A stretch of DNA of 7,693 bases from CAYJBP01 sp964372025 (lineage in GTDB: Bacteria; Bacillota; Dehalobacteriia; UBA4068), in the NCBI GenBank assembly GCA_964372025.1, contig CAYJPF010000124.1, positions 1-7,693 on the forward strand, in the 5' to 3' direction. A program made the translations under genes and the position numbers. Positions 1-5,851 of the stretch are shown here, piece after piece. Under the pieces are notes generated by a model that had not been told where the DNA came from, ran no database searches, and saw only the letters and a program-made list of their open reading frames with translations. Positions within the stretch are counted from its first letter, which is position 1. Each line of letters starts with the position of its first letter.

Positions 1-79
1 ATACAGCGTTACTCTCGATGCCCGTACGCCTCGTTTCTCGGCTACGGTCACGCCTTCGGCGCCCTTCGTGTCGGTCTGC
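1..79 (+). repeat. Partial R1-type repeat core (third copy, truncated)
   Basis: This stretch carries the same core as the two fuller R1 copies at 690-904 and 3531-3739: ACAGCGTT, then a CTCT tract, CCGTACGCCTCG, TTCTCGGCTACG and CGGCGCCCTTCG in the same order. It has the same orientation as the 3531 copy. The outer inverted end is missing because the window starts inside the element. At about position 80 it passes into sequence matching the right half of the R2 repeat, so this is either a chimera or one element inserted in another. No coding capacity is evident. Confidence 0.6.
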
Positions 80-160
80 GATGCCTGGATTTTTTCGTTG
101 ACGCCGCAGATTGCCTTTTTTGAACGGCCTGTGAAATTTGACTTTTTCAACGGGCTGTTA
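80..160 (+). repeat. Right end of an R2 repeat
   Basis: The segment ends in TTTTTCAACGGGCTGTTA, matching the right end of the complete R2 copy at 3759-3930 (TTTTTCAACAGCCCGTTAA there, with the GGGCTG core partly inverted). As in that copy, a second related block, TTTTTTGAACGGCCTG, lies just inside. Positions 80-131 are also nearly the reverse complement of 7636-7691 at the other end of the window, including GGATTTTTTCGTTGACGCCG. It is noncoding mobile-element debris. Confidence 0.6.
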
Positions 161-183
161 GATACCCCAAATACCCTCAAATC

Positions 184-217
184 GAGACCTCTGGACAATA
201 AACTGTGCAAAGGTCTC
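184..217. repeat. Hairpin with GAGACCT / AGGTCTC arms
   Basis: Perfect 7-bp arms GAGACCT (184-190) and AGGTCTC (211-217) enclose a 20-nt loop that contains ACA/TGT pairing. It lies just past the stop of the minus-strand gene at 225-656, so it could act in 3'-end formation, but no T-run follows on that strand. It resembles the hairpin at 7078-7110 (both start with AGACCTCTG and continue to CAAT). The right arm read in reverse, GAGACCTTTGCACA, is similar to terminal repeats I associate with IS5-type elements (from memory, unverified). A transposon-end relic is therefore as likely as a terminator. Confidence 0.45.
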
Positions 218-224
218 ATACTTA

Positions 225-656
225 CTATACACATTTTTTCTGTATGGCAATGACAGCTTCCCGTATTCTACTGAAAATATATTCTTCCATTTCTGCATCA
301 CCGTCTTCAAGATTTAAGCACAATGCGTCGCCGCCCAAAAGTCCTTGGGGAACAAAGTCTCCAAGCCCTTGGGGGTCTGTCACCATGCTTGCATAAAAGC
401 ATACTGACAACCATCGCGCTTCTGGTTCATCGTCTACCACATCCACAAGGACAAAGAGCTCGTCGGCTTGTTGTTTTTTATGGCGTGCTCGTAAGGAATA
501 GCTGATGCTTGGACGATCTCTAAAATCTAAAAGCATATCAGGCAAACTGCAAAGGTATGCATAGTATGCTTGAAAAGCTTTTTTGCCTCCCAATGGGTCG
601 TGATCCCAGAGCGTTAGCCAAGCGTCAATTTGATTACACACAACAGTATTTTCCAT
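225..656 (-). CDS. Conserved-looking hypothetical protein, 143 aa
   Basis: A 143-residue soluble protein that I do not recognise as a named family. It is acidic in its last third and has no signal peptide or membrane segment. The middle contains a hydrophobic, strand-like run (ELFVLVDVVDD) followed by ARWLSVCFYASMVTDP and GDFVPQGLLGGDALC, then an acidic helical tail. The composition looks like a real gene, and I have a weak impression of similar short proteins in Desulfovibrio. The start is supported by an AAAGG stretch 9 or so bases upstream. Just upstream lies R1 copy A (690-904), so the gene stands alone, with its promoter in about 33 bp or inside the repeat end; TTTATA on the plus strand at 671-676 gives a TATAAA that sits very close to the start. 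A hairpin at 184-217 follows the stop codon. Function unknown. Confidence 0.7.
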   Translation of the reverse strand: MENTVVCNQIDAWLTLWDHDPLGGKKAFQAYYAYLCSLPDMLLDFRDRPSISYSLRARHKKQQADELFVLVDVVDDEPEARWLSVCFYASMVTDPQGLGDFVPQGLLGGDALCLNLEDGDAEMEEYIFSRIREAVIAIQKKCV

Positions 657-689
657 GCTTTTGCCTTTGTTTTATAGTGAGTATTGTTT

Positions 690-904
690 GAAAACGCTGA
701 TTTAATGCCTTTTCGCTCTTTGATTGCAGCAGATTCGTTTCGCAAAAAATCGTGCATATGTCTCATAATATTGCGATGTTTCCCAAATTCGTCTTCTTTC
801 CGAGCCGAAGGGCGCCGCAGGCGTAGCCGTTAGGTGAGGGCGAAAGATTACGGATATAGAGCAAGGCTGTCAATGAGCAAAAAGCCGATAACTCAGCGTT
901 TCCC
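690..904 (-). mobile_element. R1 copy A: MITE-like element with terminal inverted repeats
   Basis: The element is about 215 bp. Read on the minus strand, it opens with GGGAAACGCTGAGTTAT at 904 and closes at 690 with the inverted form of GAAAACGCTGATTTAAT, giving about 17-bp imperfect inverted ends. It shares with copy B (3531-3739) the ends plus an ordered core: TTGACAGC, TTGCTCT, ATATCCGTA, GGCTACGCCTGCGGCGCCC, TTCGG and GAAGACGAATTT. Copy A is inverted relative to copy B. It has no ORF of its own, which fits a non-autonomous element moved by a transposase encoded elsewhere. It ends 5 bp after the nifS stop codon and 33 bp before the start of the 225-656 gene. This fills the gap between those two genes. 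Confidence 0.72.
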
Positions 905-909
905 TTGTT

Positions 910-2067
910 TTATGCGTCCGTAAAAGGAGACAATGCGCGCAGTTTTGACACAACAGTCGGAAGGGTTGCGAGTGTGTGCTGTATATCTTGTTCCGTGGTA
1001 TAACGTGACAGCGAGAGTCGAATAGCGCCGTGCGCGTATGTAAAGGGCACACCCATGGCGCGCAGTACATGAGATGGTTCTAAAGTACCTGATGTGCAGG
1101 CAGAACCGGAGCTTGCGCATATGCCACACCTATCAAGCATAAGGAGTATAGCTTCTCCTTCGATATATTTAAAGGATATGTTTGATGTATTTGTTAACCT
1201 TTGATCAGTATCGCCATTTACAACACAATCAGCAATACGGGCAAGCAGTCCTTGTTCTAGTGTGTCACGCAGCGCACTAATATGCTGTGCATCTTTTTGC
1301 AAATGTGTGTATGCAAGTTCTGCTGCCTTGCCAAAACCTATAATATAAGGGACATTTTCAGTACCTGCACGACGTCCGTGCTCTTGATGCCCACCGAGGA
1401 TGAGTGGGCGTAGACGAGCCCCTTTACGTACATATAAAGCCCCAATGCCCTTGGGCGCATGAAGTTTGTGACCGGAAAGTGCCAAAAAGTCCACAGGAAT
1501 TTTTTGTACGTCTATGGCAATTTTTCCTACAGCTTGTACGGCGTCAGTATGAAAAGCAATCCCGCGCTCTTTTGCCATATGCGCCATTTTTTCAATGGGA
1601 TAGATGTTCCCCACCTCATTGTTGGCATACATGATGGAGACAAGCGCTGTATCATTGCGCAGTGCATCTTTATATTCGTCAAGGTCAATGCGTCCTTTGA
1701 AGTCAACAGATAAATATGTTACAGTATATCCTGAGTTTTCATAGTGACGCGCAACATTCAACACTGCAGGATGTTCGACCTTTGTAGTGACGAGATGTTT
1801 TTTGTTTGGTTGACTTTTCAATGCAGAGAAAAGAGCCGTATTGTCGCTTTCACTGCCGCATGATGTTATAAGAATTTCTTCGACATGGGCGTTTATAAGA
1901 GCAGCGATATGCTCGCGAGCCTCCAGCACAGCCCTGCTGACATTACCACCAAAACTATGCATACTTGATGGATTACCATAGTACGTACCAAAATATGGAG
2001 TCATGACCTCTATAACTTCGGGCGCTACTTGTGTTGTCGCATTATTATCTAAGTATATAATGGCCAT
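910..2067 (-). CDS. nifS: Cysteine desulfurase NifS (IscS-type, class I)
   Basis: A pyridoxal-phosphate enzyme that turns L-cysteine into L-alanine and hands the sulfur, as a persulfide, to the Fe-S scaffold NifU. It is cytoplasmic and usually a homodimer. The 385 residues match family length. Visible signatures are YLDNNATT at the N terminus, H99 in KVEHP (stacks on the cofactor), D175 and Q178 in HTDAVQAVGK, the cofactor lysine K201 in SGHKLHAPKG, and RRAGTEN at about 232-238. The persulfide cysteine C324 lies in SSGSACTSG, in the long-loop arrangement typical of NifS/IscS rather than SufS. The start has a GAGG ribosome-binding stretch inside the 3' end of nifU and lies 3 bp after the nifU stop, so the two are translationally close. 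Its stop lies 5 bp from repeat R1 copy A. NifS is preferred over IscS because the partner next door is full-length NifU. Confidence 0.95.
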   Translation of the reverse strand: MAIIYLDNNATTQVAPEVIEVMTPYFGTYYGNPSSMHSFGGNVSRAVLEAREHIAALINAHVEEILITSCGSESDNTALFSALKSQPNKKHLVTTKVEHPAVLNVARHYENSGYTVTYLSVDFKGRIDLDEYKDALRNDTALVSIMYANNEVGNIYPIEKMAHMAKERGIAFHTDAVQAVGKIAIDVQKIPVDFLALSGHKLHAPKGIGALYVRKGARLRPLILGGHQEHGRRAGTENVPYIIGFGKAAELAYTHLQKDAQHISALRDTLEQGLLARIADCVVNGDTDQRLTNTSNISFKYIEGEAILLMLDRCGICASSGSACTSGTLEPSHVLRAMGVPFTYAHGAIRLSLSRYTTEQDIQHTLATLPTVVSKLRALSPFTDA

Positions 2068-2070
2068 AAC

Positions 2071-2910
2071 TTACCTCGTTGCAACTTCTTCTACAGTAAT
2101 ATGCGAATCGACAAATTGACGCAGGCTTGCTTCTACAAGATTTTTCATAGTGACTTGGCTTGACGGACATTGTGCACAGCGCCCGCACAAACGCACGATG
2201 ACTTTTGTTCCTTCAACGTCTACAAGCTCGATGTCACCATTGTCTGCTATAAGTTTAGGGCGTATTTCCTCATCAAGTGTTTTCATTACAAGCTGCATAC
2301 GCTGAATATTGCTCATGGGCTTAGGACGTGTAACCTCCTGTAGTTGTGAGGGGTGTTGTGATAATATTTCTGCAATTTTTTCAAGGCAATCCCCGCACGC
2401 ACCGCCGGCCTTGGTATAATGCGTGATTTCTTCCACACTTTTAAGACCATTTTCATCGATAGCGCGACGGATCTGGGTGTCTGTAATGCCAAAACATCGA
2501 CACACAAGCTGCCCATCGTCGTGTGTATGCGATATGACAGTTTCACCGCGAAATTGTCGAATAGCAGCCTCAAGTGCTTCTTGCCCCATGACAGAGCAGT
2601 GCATTTTCTCCTTGGGGAGGCCGCCAAGTCGTTCTGCAATATCCTTGTTTGTAATTTTCATTGCCTCATCTATGTGAAGGCCTTTGATCATTTCGGTAAG
2701 CACTGAACTTGAGGCAATGGCGCTGGCGCAACCGAATGTCTGAAAGCGTGCGTCGGTAATAATATTTTTGGTATCTATTTTAAGATAAAGTTTCAAAGCG
2801 TCGCCGCAAGCAAGGCTCCCGACTTCTCCAATGGCGTCGGCATCCGGCAATGCACCGGCATTTTGTGGATTTAAAAAGTGCTCATGAACCTTTTCCGTAT
2901 AATCCCACAT
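2071..2910 (-). CDS. nifU: Fe-S cluster assembly scaffold NifU (three-domain)
   Basis: A modular scaffold on which [2Fe-2S] and [4Fe-4S] clusters are built from NifS-derived sulfur and passed to client enzymes. In the 279 residues, an IscU-like domain (about 1-125) has ligands C35 in ACGD, C61 in FGCASAIASSS and C105 in MHCSVMG. A central Bfd-like [2Fe-2S] domain has C137 and C139 (CRC) and C172 and C175 (ACGDC), the same spacing as known NifU. A C-terminal Nfu domain (about 200-279) has the CxxC pair C245/C248 in GRCAQCPSS. All three domains are complete. I choose MWDYTEK at 2910 as start because a strong GAGGAG lies 8 bases upstream and NifU proteins begin there; an in-frame ATG at 2991 would add 27 unrelated residues. 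It follows rrf2 after a 159-bp gap and precedes nifS by 3 bp. Confidence 0.95.
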   Translation of the reverse strand: MWDYTEKVHEHFLNPQNAGALPDADAIGEVGSLACGDALKLYLKIDTKNIITDARFQTFGCASAIASSSVLTEMIKGLHIDEAMKITNKDIAERLGGLPKEKMHCSVMGQEALEAAIRQFRGETVISHTHDDGQLVCRCFGITDTQIRRAIDENGLKSVEEITHYTKAGGACGDCLEKIAEILSQHPSQLQEVTRPKPMSNIQRMQLVMKTLDEEIRPKLIADNGDIELVDVEGTKVIVRLCGRCAQCPSSQVTMKNLVEASLRQFVDSHITVEEVATR

Positions 2911-3016
2911 AGTAGACTCCTCATGAAATACGCATTTTATTGTTCTCATCAAGGGGAGTATGCAGCGAGCGCCTTCTCCGTGAAAGAACAATGCTTTATG
3001 AAAGCTGCGTGTTTTT

Positions 3017-3045
3017 TATATATTGCGTGTCATTATTTTCTGAAT
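3017..3045 (-). promoter_or_regulatory. Possible promoter ahead of nifU
   Basis: On the minus strand, ATTCAG and TATATA lie 17 bp apart in the 159-bp gap between rrf2 and nifU. The -10 is good but the -35 is poor. The site would leave a leader of about 100 nt before the nifU start. A 13-bp inverted repeat, GGAAA-TAT-TTTCC, sits just upstream at 3054-3066 and could be an operator for the neighbouring regulator. The gap is longer than usual inside an operon, so an internal promoter is plausible, but the call is weak. Confidence 0.2.
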
Positions 3046-3069
3046 GTAACACTGGAAATATTTTCCTTG

Positions 3070-3489
3070 TCAATTGAGCGATTTTTTACACGAATGCATA
3101 AGATCATGCAAGGTCATCTTGCGTAAAAACGAGCGCGTGTGTTGATCGAATTGTTCCCAAAAAGGTCGTGTCGGACATGCATTTATTCTGTCACACGCTG
3201 ACGACTGTGTAAGACATGTAACAGGAGAAAGCTCACCTTCAAGATGTAAAAAAACTTGTTCCAAATTAATATCTTGGGGATCACACGCGAGAGCGTAGCC
3301 ACCACCAATACCACGCGTTGAACGCATGATACCAAGGGGTTTGAGGGAGCGGACAATATGCTCAAGATAACCTTGGGAAATACCTTCTTCCTTCGCAAGT
3401 TCAGCAAGGTGTATAAGGCGATTTTGTGGGCTTGAGGCGAGGCTGATTAAAAAGCGTAAACCATAGCGCGTTCTGGTTGAAAATTTCAT
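3070..3489 (-). CDS. Rrf2/IscR-family transcriptional regulator
   Basis: A 139-residue winged-helix regulator of the Rrf2 family, most like IscR, which senses Fe-S cluster availability and controls the assembly genes. The N terminus (MKFSTRTRYGLRFLISLA) and helix-turn-helix at about 25-60 (ELAKEEGISQGYLEHIVRSL) are followed by the wing STRGIGGGYAL. Cysteines C92, C99 and C105 lie where E. coli IscR has C92, C98 and C104, so a cluster is likely; one residue is added between the first two. The residue matching the fourth ligand of IscR (H107, in CLTH) is arginine 108 here (CPTR). The start has GGAG 5 bases upstream. It is first in the rrf2-nifU-nifS set, the usual arrangement for a feedback regulator of that operon. 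Its promoter must fit in about 41 bp before repeat R1 copy B. Confidence 0.88.
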   Translation of the reverse strand: MKFSTRTRYGLRFLISLASSPQNRLIHLAELAKEEGISQGYLEHIVRSLKPLGIMRSTRGIGGGYALACDPQDINLEQVFLHLEGELSPVTCLTQSSACDRINACPTRPFWEQFDQHTRSFLRKMTLHDLMHSCKKSLN

Positions 3490-3520
3490 ATATACTCCAA
3501 AAAAGGTAGTTTCAATAAAT

Positions 3521-3531
3521 CCTTAACAAGG
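3521..3531. promoter_or_regulatory. Possible regulator operator, CCTT-AAC-AAGG
   Basis: This is an 11-bp inverted repeat with 4-bp arms and a 3-bp centre, 32 bp upstream of the rrf2 start codon and touching the end of repeat R1 copy B. Small palindromes in the promoter of an Rrf2-family gene are often autoregulatory sites. The sequence does not match the E. coli IscR site that I know, and an 11-bp palindrome is not rare by chance. Confidence 0.2.
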
Positions 3532-3739
3532 GGAAACGCTGATTTAATCGAATTTTTGTTTTTTGACAGCGTTGCTCTCTATATCCGTACGCCTCGTTCT
3601 TCGGCTACGCCTGCGGCGCCCTTCGGGTAGGAAGGAAGACGAATTTTGGGAAGCCCACGATATATTAGACATATATGAGGGGTTCACGAAATGAGTTTGA
3701 CGCTGTCAAAAGGCAAAAAGATATTAAACCAGTGTTTCC
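3531..3739 (+). mobile_element. R1 copy B: MITE-like element with terminal inverted repeats
   Basis: The element is about 209 bp. The left end is GGGAAACGCTGATTTAAT and the right end, read inverted, is GGAAACACTGGTTTAAT, so the two differ at only a few positions. Inside the ends is a second, perfect 12-bp inverted pair: TTTTGACAGCGT (3561-3572) and ACGCTGTCAAAA (3700-3711). The GC-rich centre (GGCTACGCCTGCGGCGCCC) is shared with copy A and with the partial copy at 1-79. There is no ORF. These are the marks of a non-autonomous foldback or MITE-type element. I could not identify a clear target-site duplication. It lies 41 bp upstream of rrf2 and 19 bp from R2. Confidence 0.75.
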
Positions 3740-3758
3740 AAAAGGATTGGAACGCAAG

Positions 3759-3930
3759 TTAGCAGGCCGTTGAAAAAGTGTAATCTGCGGCGTCCCCTTC
3801 GGAGCGGAGATAAAAAGTCAAAGCGCTTATGTATGTCTAATATACCGCGCGCCTTGATTTTTTTCGCTTCCTTGCACCTCACACTTTTTGAACGGGCTGC
3901 CCAAAATGGAGTTTTTCAACAGCCCGTTAA
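3759..3930 (+). mobile_element. R2: complete repeat with TTA(G/A)...GTTGAAAAA inverted ends
   Basis: This is a 172-bp element. The left end TTAGCAGGCCGTTGAAAAA and the inverted right end TTAACGGGCTGTTGAAAAA differ at 3 of 19 positions. Near the right end a second block (3886-3900, ACTTTTTGAACGGGC) mirrors the left end again (AGTGT next to it), so the right side is doubled and can form a hairpin AACGGGCTG / CAGCCCGTT around 3892-3928. Partial copies lie at 80-160 and 7635-7693. There is no ORF. The remaining 106 bp to murA (3931-4036) hold only a 9-bp direct repeat, ATAAGCGAA at 3984 and 4006, and a weak hairpin at 3957-3971; no clear terminator is seen. Confidence 0.68.
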
Positions 3931-4036
3931 GGGAGACGAGCTTGCTTTGAGGGAATATACTTTTATAGTATTTGACCGAAAAAATAAGCGAAGTCTGACG
4001 CAGAGATAAGCGAAAAGATGAATTTGACGATACCTC

Positions 4037-5296
4037 CTAGTCTGATTCACGCCAAATGCGAGCGCCCACCGCACAGAGTTTTTTTTCAATATTTTCATAT
4101 CCTCTGTCAAGATGATAAATGCGTTGGACGCGTGTTTTCCCCGATGCGCAAAGGCCAGCCAAGACGAACGCTGCGCTTGCGCGCAAGTCTGAAGCCATCA
4201 CAGGTGCACCTTTAAGAGCCTGCACACCACGAACCATGGCTGATCTGCCAGATATTTTAATGTCTGCGCCCATACGTACAAGCTCTGGCACATGCATAAA
4301 TCTGTTCTCAAAAATATTTTCTTCTACAAGCGAATTTCCATTGGCAAGACACATGAGTGCCATGATTTGCGCTTGCATATCAGTGGGGAAGCCCGGATGC
4401 GGGCGAGTGCGAATATCAATACCTGTTAGGCTGTGTGGGCCGTCTGCGCATCGAACACGCACATGACTGTCGTTTTTTTCAATGGTGACGCCCATATTTT
4501 GCAATTTTCTCATGACAGTTTCCAGTTCTTCCCATGGACAATTGTTTAGGCGGATATCGCCGCCAGTGATGGCCGCTGCCACCATGAATGTGCCAGCTTC
4601 AATGCGATCCGGCATTATTGCATAGTCACCTCCTCGGAGCGTAGTAACACCGCGAATGCGTATGGTGCTTGTGCCATGCCCTTCGATCTGTGCACCACTT
4701 GCAATAAGGAAACGTGCAAGATCGATAATTTCAGGTTCGCGTGCTACATTTTCCAAAATAGTTTCACCTTCTGCAAGGCTTGCTGCCATGAGGAGATTTT
4801 CTGTGCCGCCAACCGTGGGCATGTCAAAAATGACATGCGCGCCTACAAGTTTTTTACAGCTTGCTAAAATGTATCCGTCTTGCAATTCAAAGGTCGCGCC
4901 CATTTTTTCTAAGCCCTTAAGGTGTTGATCAACAGGACGTGCGCCTATGGCGCAACCGCCCGGAAGTGCAACTTTTGCTTTTCCGATACGCGCAAGGAGG
5001 GGGCCAAGACACAGGACAGATGCACGCATGGTTTTTACAAGATCATATGGCGCTTCTGGTTTTAAGTCACACGGTTCAATGCGCACTGTATCTGCGTGGG
5101 CAGACGTCGGGCAGCCTAGGATATCTAAAAGCTTTAATGTCGTTCTAATATCACGAAGTTGTGGGACGTTTGTATAGGTGATGGGGCTTTCAAGGAGAAT
5201 AGATGCAAAAAGAATGGGAAGAGCGGCATTTTTTGAACCGCCGATGTGCATTTCTCCTTGCAGAGGAATGCCTCCTTCGATAACAAGATAGTCCAT
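4037..5296 (-). CDS. murA: UDP-N-acetylglucosamine 1-carboxyvinyltransferase MurA
   Basis: The enzyme transfers enolpyruvate from phosphoenolpyruvate to UDP-N-acetylglucosamine, the first committed step of peptidoglycan synthesis in the cytoplasm. The protein is 419 residues, the same length as E. coli MurA, and key positions line up without gaps: K22 and N23 in GGSKNAALPIL, the active-site C115 in LPGGCAIGARPVDQHL, R120, D305 in FPTDMQAQ and R398 in DRGYE. Cysteine at 115 predicts the fosfomycin-sensitive form. The two-lobed inside-out alpha/beta fold is complete. I start it at MDYLVIEGG, with GGAG 8 or so bases upstream; the ORF runs open to 5407, but the extra 37 codons translate the end of an IS remnant. 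The gene stands alone. The IS605 remnant ends about 70 bp upstream and repeat R2 lies about 106 bp downstream. Confidence 0.96.
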   Translation of the reverse strand: MDYLVIEGGIPLQGEMHIGGSKNAALPILFASILLESPITYTNVPQLRDIRTTLKLLDILGCPTSAHADTVRIEPCDLKPEAPYDLVKTMRASVLCLGPLLARIGKAKVALPGGCAIGARPVDQHLKGLEKMGATFELQDGYILASCKKLVGAHVIFDMPTVGGTENLLMAASLAEGETILENVAREPEIIDLARFLIASGAQIEGHGTSTIRIRGVTTLRGGDYAIMPDRIEAGTFMVAAAITGGDIRLNNCPWEELETVMRKLQNMGVTIEKNDSHVRVRCADGPHSLTGIDIRTRPHPGFPTDMQAQIMALMCLANGNSLVEENIFENRFMHVPELVRMGADIKISGRSAMVRGVQALKGAPVMASDLRASAAFVLAGLCASGKTRVQRIYHLDRGYENIEKKLCAVGARIWRESD

Positions 5297-5366
5297 ATAT
5301 AGTACTCCGAGTAAGGGAAACGTTGAGAAAAAATTGTGTGTCGCCATATGTACAGGAATATGTGAA

Positions 5367-5577
5367 TTGACATCCTCCCCTCCCCAAAGTGAGGGGATTC
5401 CTAGCAACTCTTTAAGAGTCCTAAGTGGGTTCCTGTTTCAATGAGACTGCCCAGAGGAAAAAAGCTTGGTTTTCGCTGTAATATTCCTGCAATGAGGAAT
5501 TTTACAGTTGCGAACTAACCCTATATTCCTCTAGGTCTCACTGCCTCTCCACAGGCTAGCACGGCAAGCCCTGCCGC
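5367..5577 (-). ncRNA. Possible omega-RNA (TnpB guide RNA) region
   Basis: In IS200/IS605 elements the TnpB guide RNA is made from the 3' end of tnpB plus the right end of the element, with the guide read from the DNA just outside. That whole stretch is kept here, while most of tnpB is lost. It can fold: GAGGAAT (5494-5500) with ATTCCTC (5525-5531), ACTCT (5407-5411) with AGAGT (5415-5419), and TCCCC/GGGGA at 5381-5397. If it is transcribed, the guide would start about 5366 and read towards murA. No promoter is identified and no TnpB gene lies in the window, so this is a candidate only. Confidence 0.25.
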
Positions 5578-5601
5578 TGATTGAATGATACTAGGCTTTA
5601 C
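5521..5601 (-). pseudogene. tnpB: TnpB C-terminal remnant
   Basis: The minus-strand frame ending in TAG at 5521-5523 reads AAGLAVLACGEAVRPRGI then stop. The block around L-ACGE-AVRP is the usual C terminus of IS605/IS1341 TnpB proteins, the compact RNA-guided nucleases related to Cas12. Upstream, the frame holds about ten unrelated residues before a stop near 5606, so more than 300 residues including the RuvC-like and most zinc-finger parts are missing. The internal deletion joins the left end of the element directly to the tnpB tail. Confidence 0.7.
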
Positions 5602-5647
5602 AAAAAAAAGTCAATGCAAAAAATCCAGTTAAGGAAGCTCGCACTAT

Positions 5648-5667
5648 CCTCCCCCTGAAGGGGGAGG
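5648..5667. repeat. Perfect 8-bp stem, 4-nt loop: IS605 left-end hairpin
   Basis: CCTCCCCC, loop TGAA, GGGGGAGG, followed on the plus strand by TTTTA. It is the foldback expected at an IS200/IS605 end, which the TnpA transposase recognises as single-stranded DNA. It could also terminate plus-strand transcription, but no plus-strand gene is upstream. On the minus strand it lies inside the reading frame of the interrupted DUF4391-like gene. Confidence 0.65.
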
Positions 5668-5674
5668 TTTTAGG

Positions 5675-5851
5675 CTCGCAATTTGATAATCGCGCAAAGC
5701 TTGCGTCAAAGGCTTTTCTTTTGGCATGACTAAAATCAAACTGCGCAAAAATATCCTTTTTATGCAGTATCTTTTTGCACTCGGTGCTTTTTGGCAAGCC
5801 AAGCATGGCTACAACCGTCCTGTTGCTTTTTATAGACATGTAATTTATCAC
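5675..5851 (-). pseudogene. DUF4391-like protein, N-terminal fragment cut by the IS605 remnant
   Basis: The frame begins with possible starts at 5851, 5839 or 5806. It reads MLGLPKSTECKKILHKKD and then FAQFDFSHAKRKAFDASFARLSNCE before running into the left end of the IS remnant. The opening LGLPKST followed by KK-hydrophobic-KKxIF is how DUF4391 proteins start, and those proteins (about 230 residues) are often found beside helicases and DNA methyltransferases of restriction or defence loci. About 45 residues of the domain survive. No remainder is visible past the IS, where only 70 bp precede murA. It overlaps the 3' end of the toxin pseudogene in another frame, so it may have been joined here by recombination. 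The family call is from memory. Confidence 0.5.

Larger units (their letters stand above)
5367..5673 (-). mobile_element. Collapsed IS200/IS605-type element (ends plus tnpB tail)
   Basis: A ~300-bp element read on the minus strand. At high coordinates is a left-end hairpin, CCTCCCCC-TGAA-GGGGGAGG (5648-5667). At low coordinates is a right end with the hairpin TCCCC-AAAGTGA-GGGGA (5381-5397), finishing in GGAGGATGTCAA, the style of right end I know from TnpB-bearing IS605/IS1341 elements. Between them survive the last codons of tnpB (5521-5577). There is no tnpA and the body of tnpB is gone, so the element is dead by itself, though its ends might be moved by TnpA supplied in trans. It cuts a DUF4391-like gene on one side and lies 70 bp upstream of murA on the other. 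Exact boundaries are estimates. Confidence 0.72.

Noticed and set aside
1404..1713. Plus-strand ORFs inside nifS
   Set aside because: They are antisense shadows of a complete, well-conserved gene.
2911..2991. N-terminal extension of NifU by 27 residues
   Set aside because: The extension does not resemble NifU, and the GAGGAG site at 8 bases fits the start at 2910.
4119..5177. Plus-strand ORFs inside murA
   Set aside because: They are antisense to a complete gene and show no independent domain or ribosome-binding site.
5315..5327. GGGAAACGTTGAG, resembling the R1 end
   Set aside because: Only about 13 bases match and no R1 core follows; it could be a chance match in the murA leader.
5297..5407. 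N-terminal extension of MurA by 37 residues
   Set aside because: It translates the right end of the IS605 remnant and the leader; MurA starts at MDYLVIEGG, which gives the family's exact length.
5648..5667. Rho-independent terminator on the plus strand
   Set aside because: Stem and T-run fit, but no plus-strand gene lies upstream; an IS end hairpin explains it better.
5591..5674. C-terminal part of the DUF4391-like ORF
   Set aside because: From about 5674 down it is a translation of the IS left end, not protein homology.
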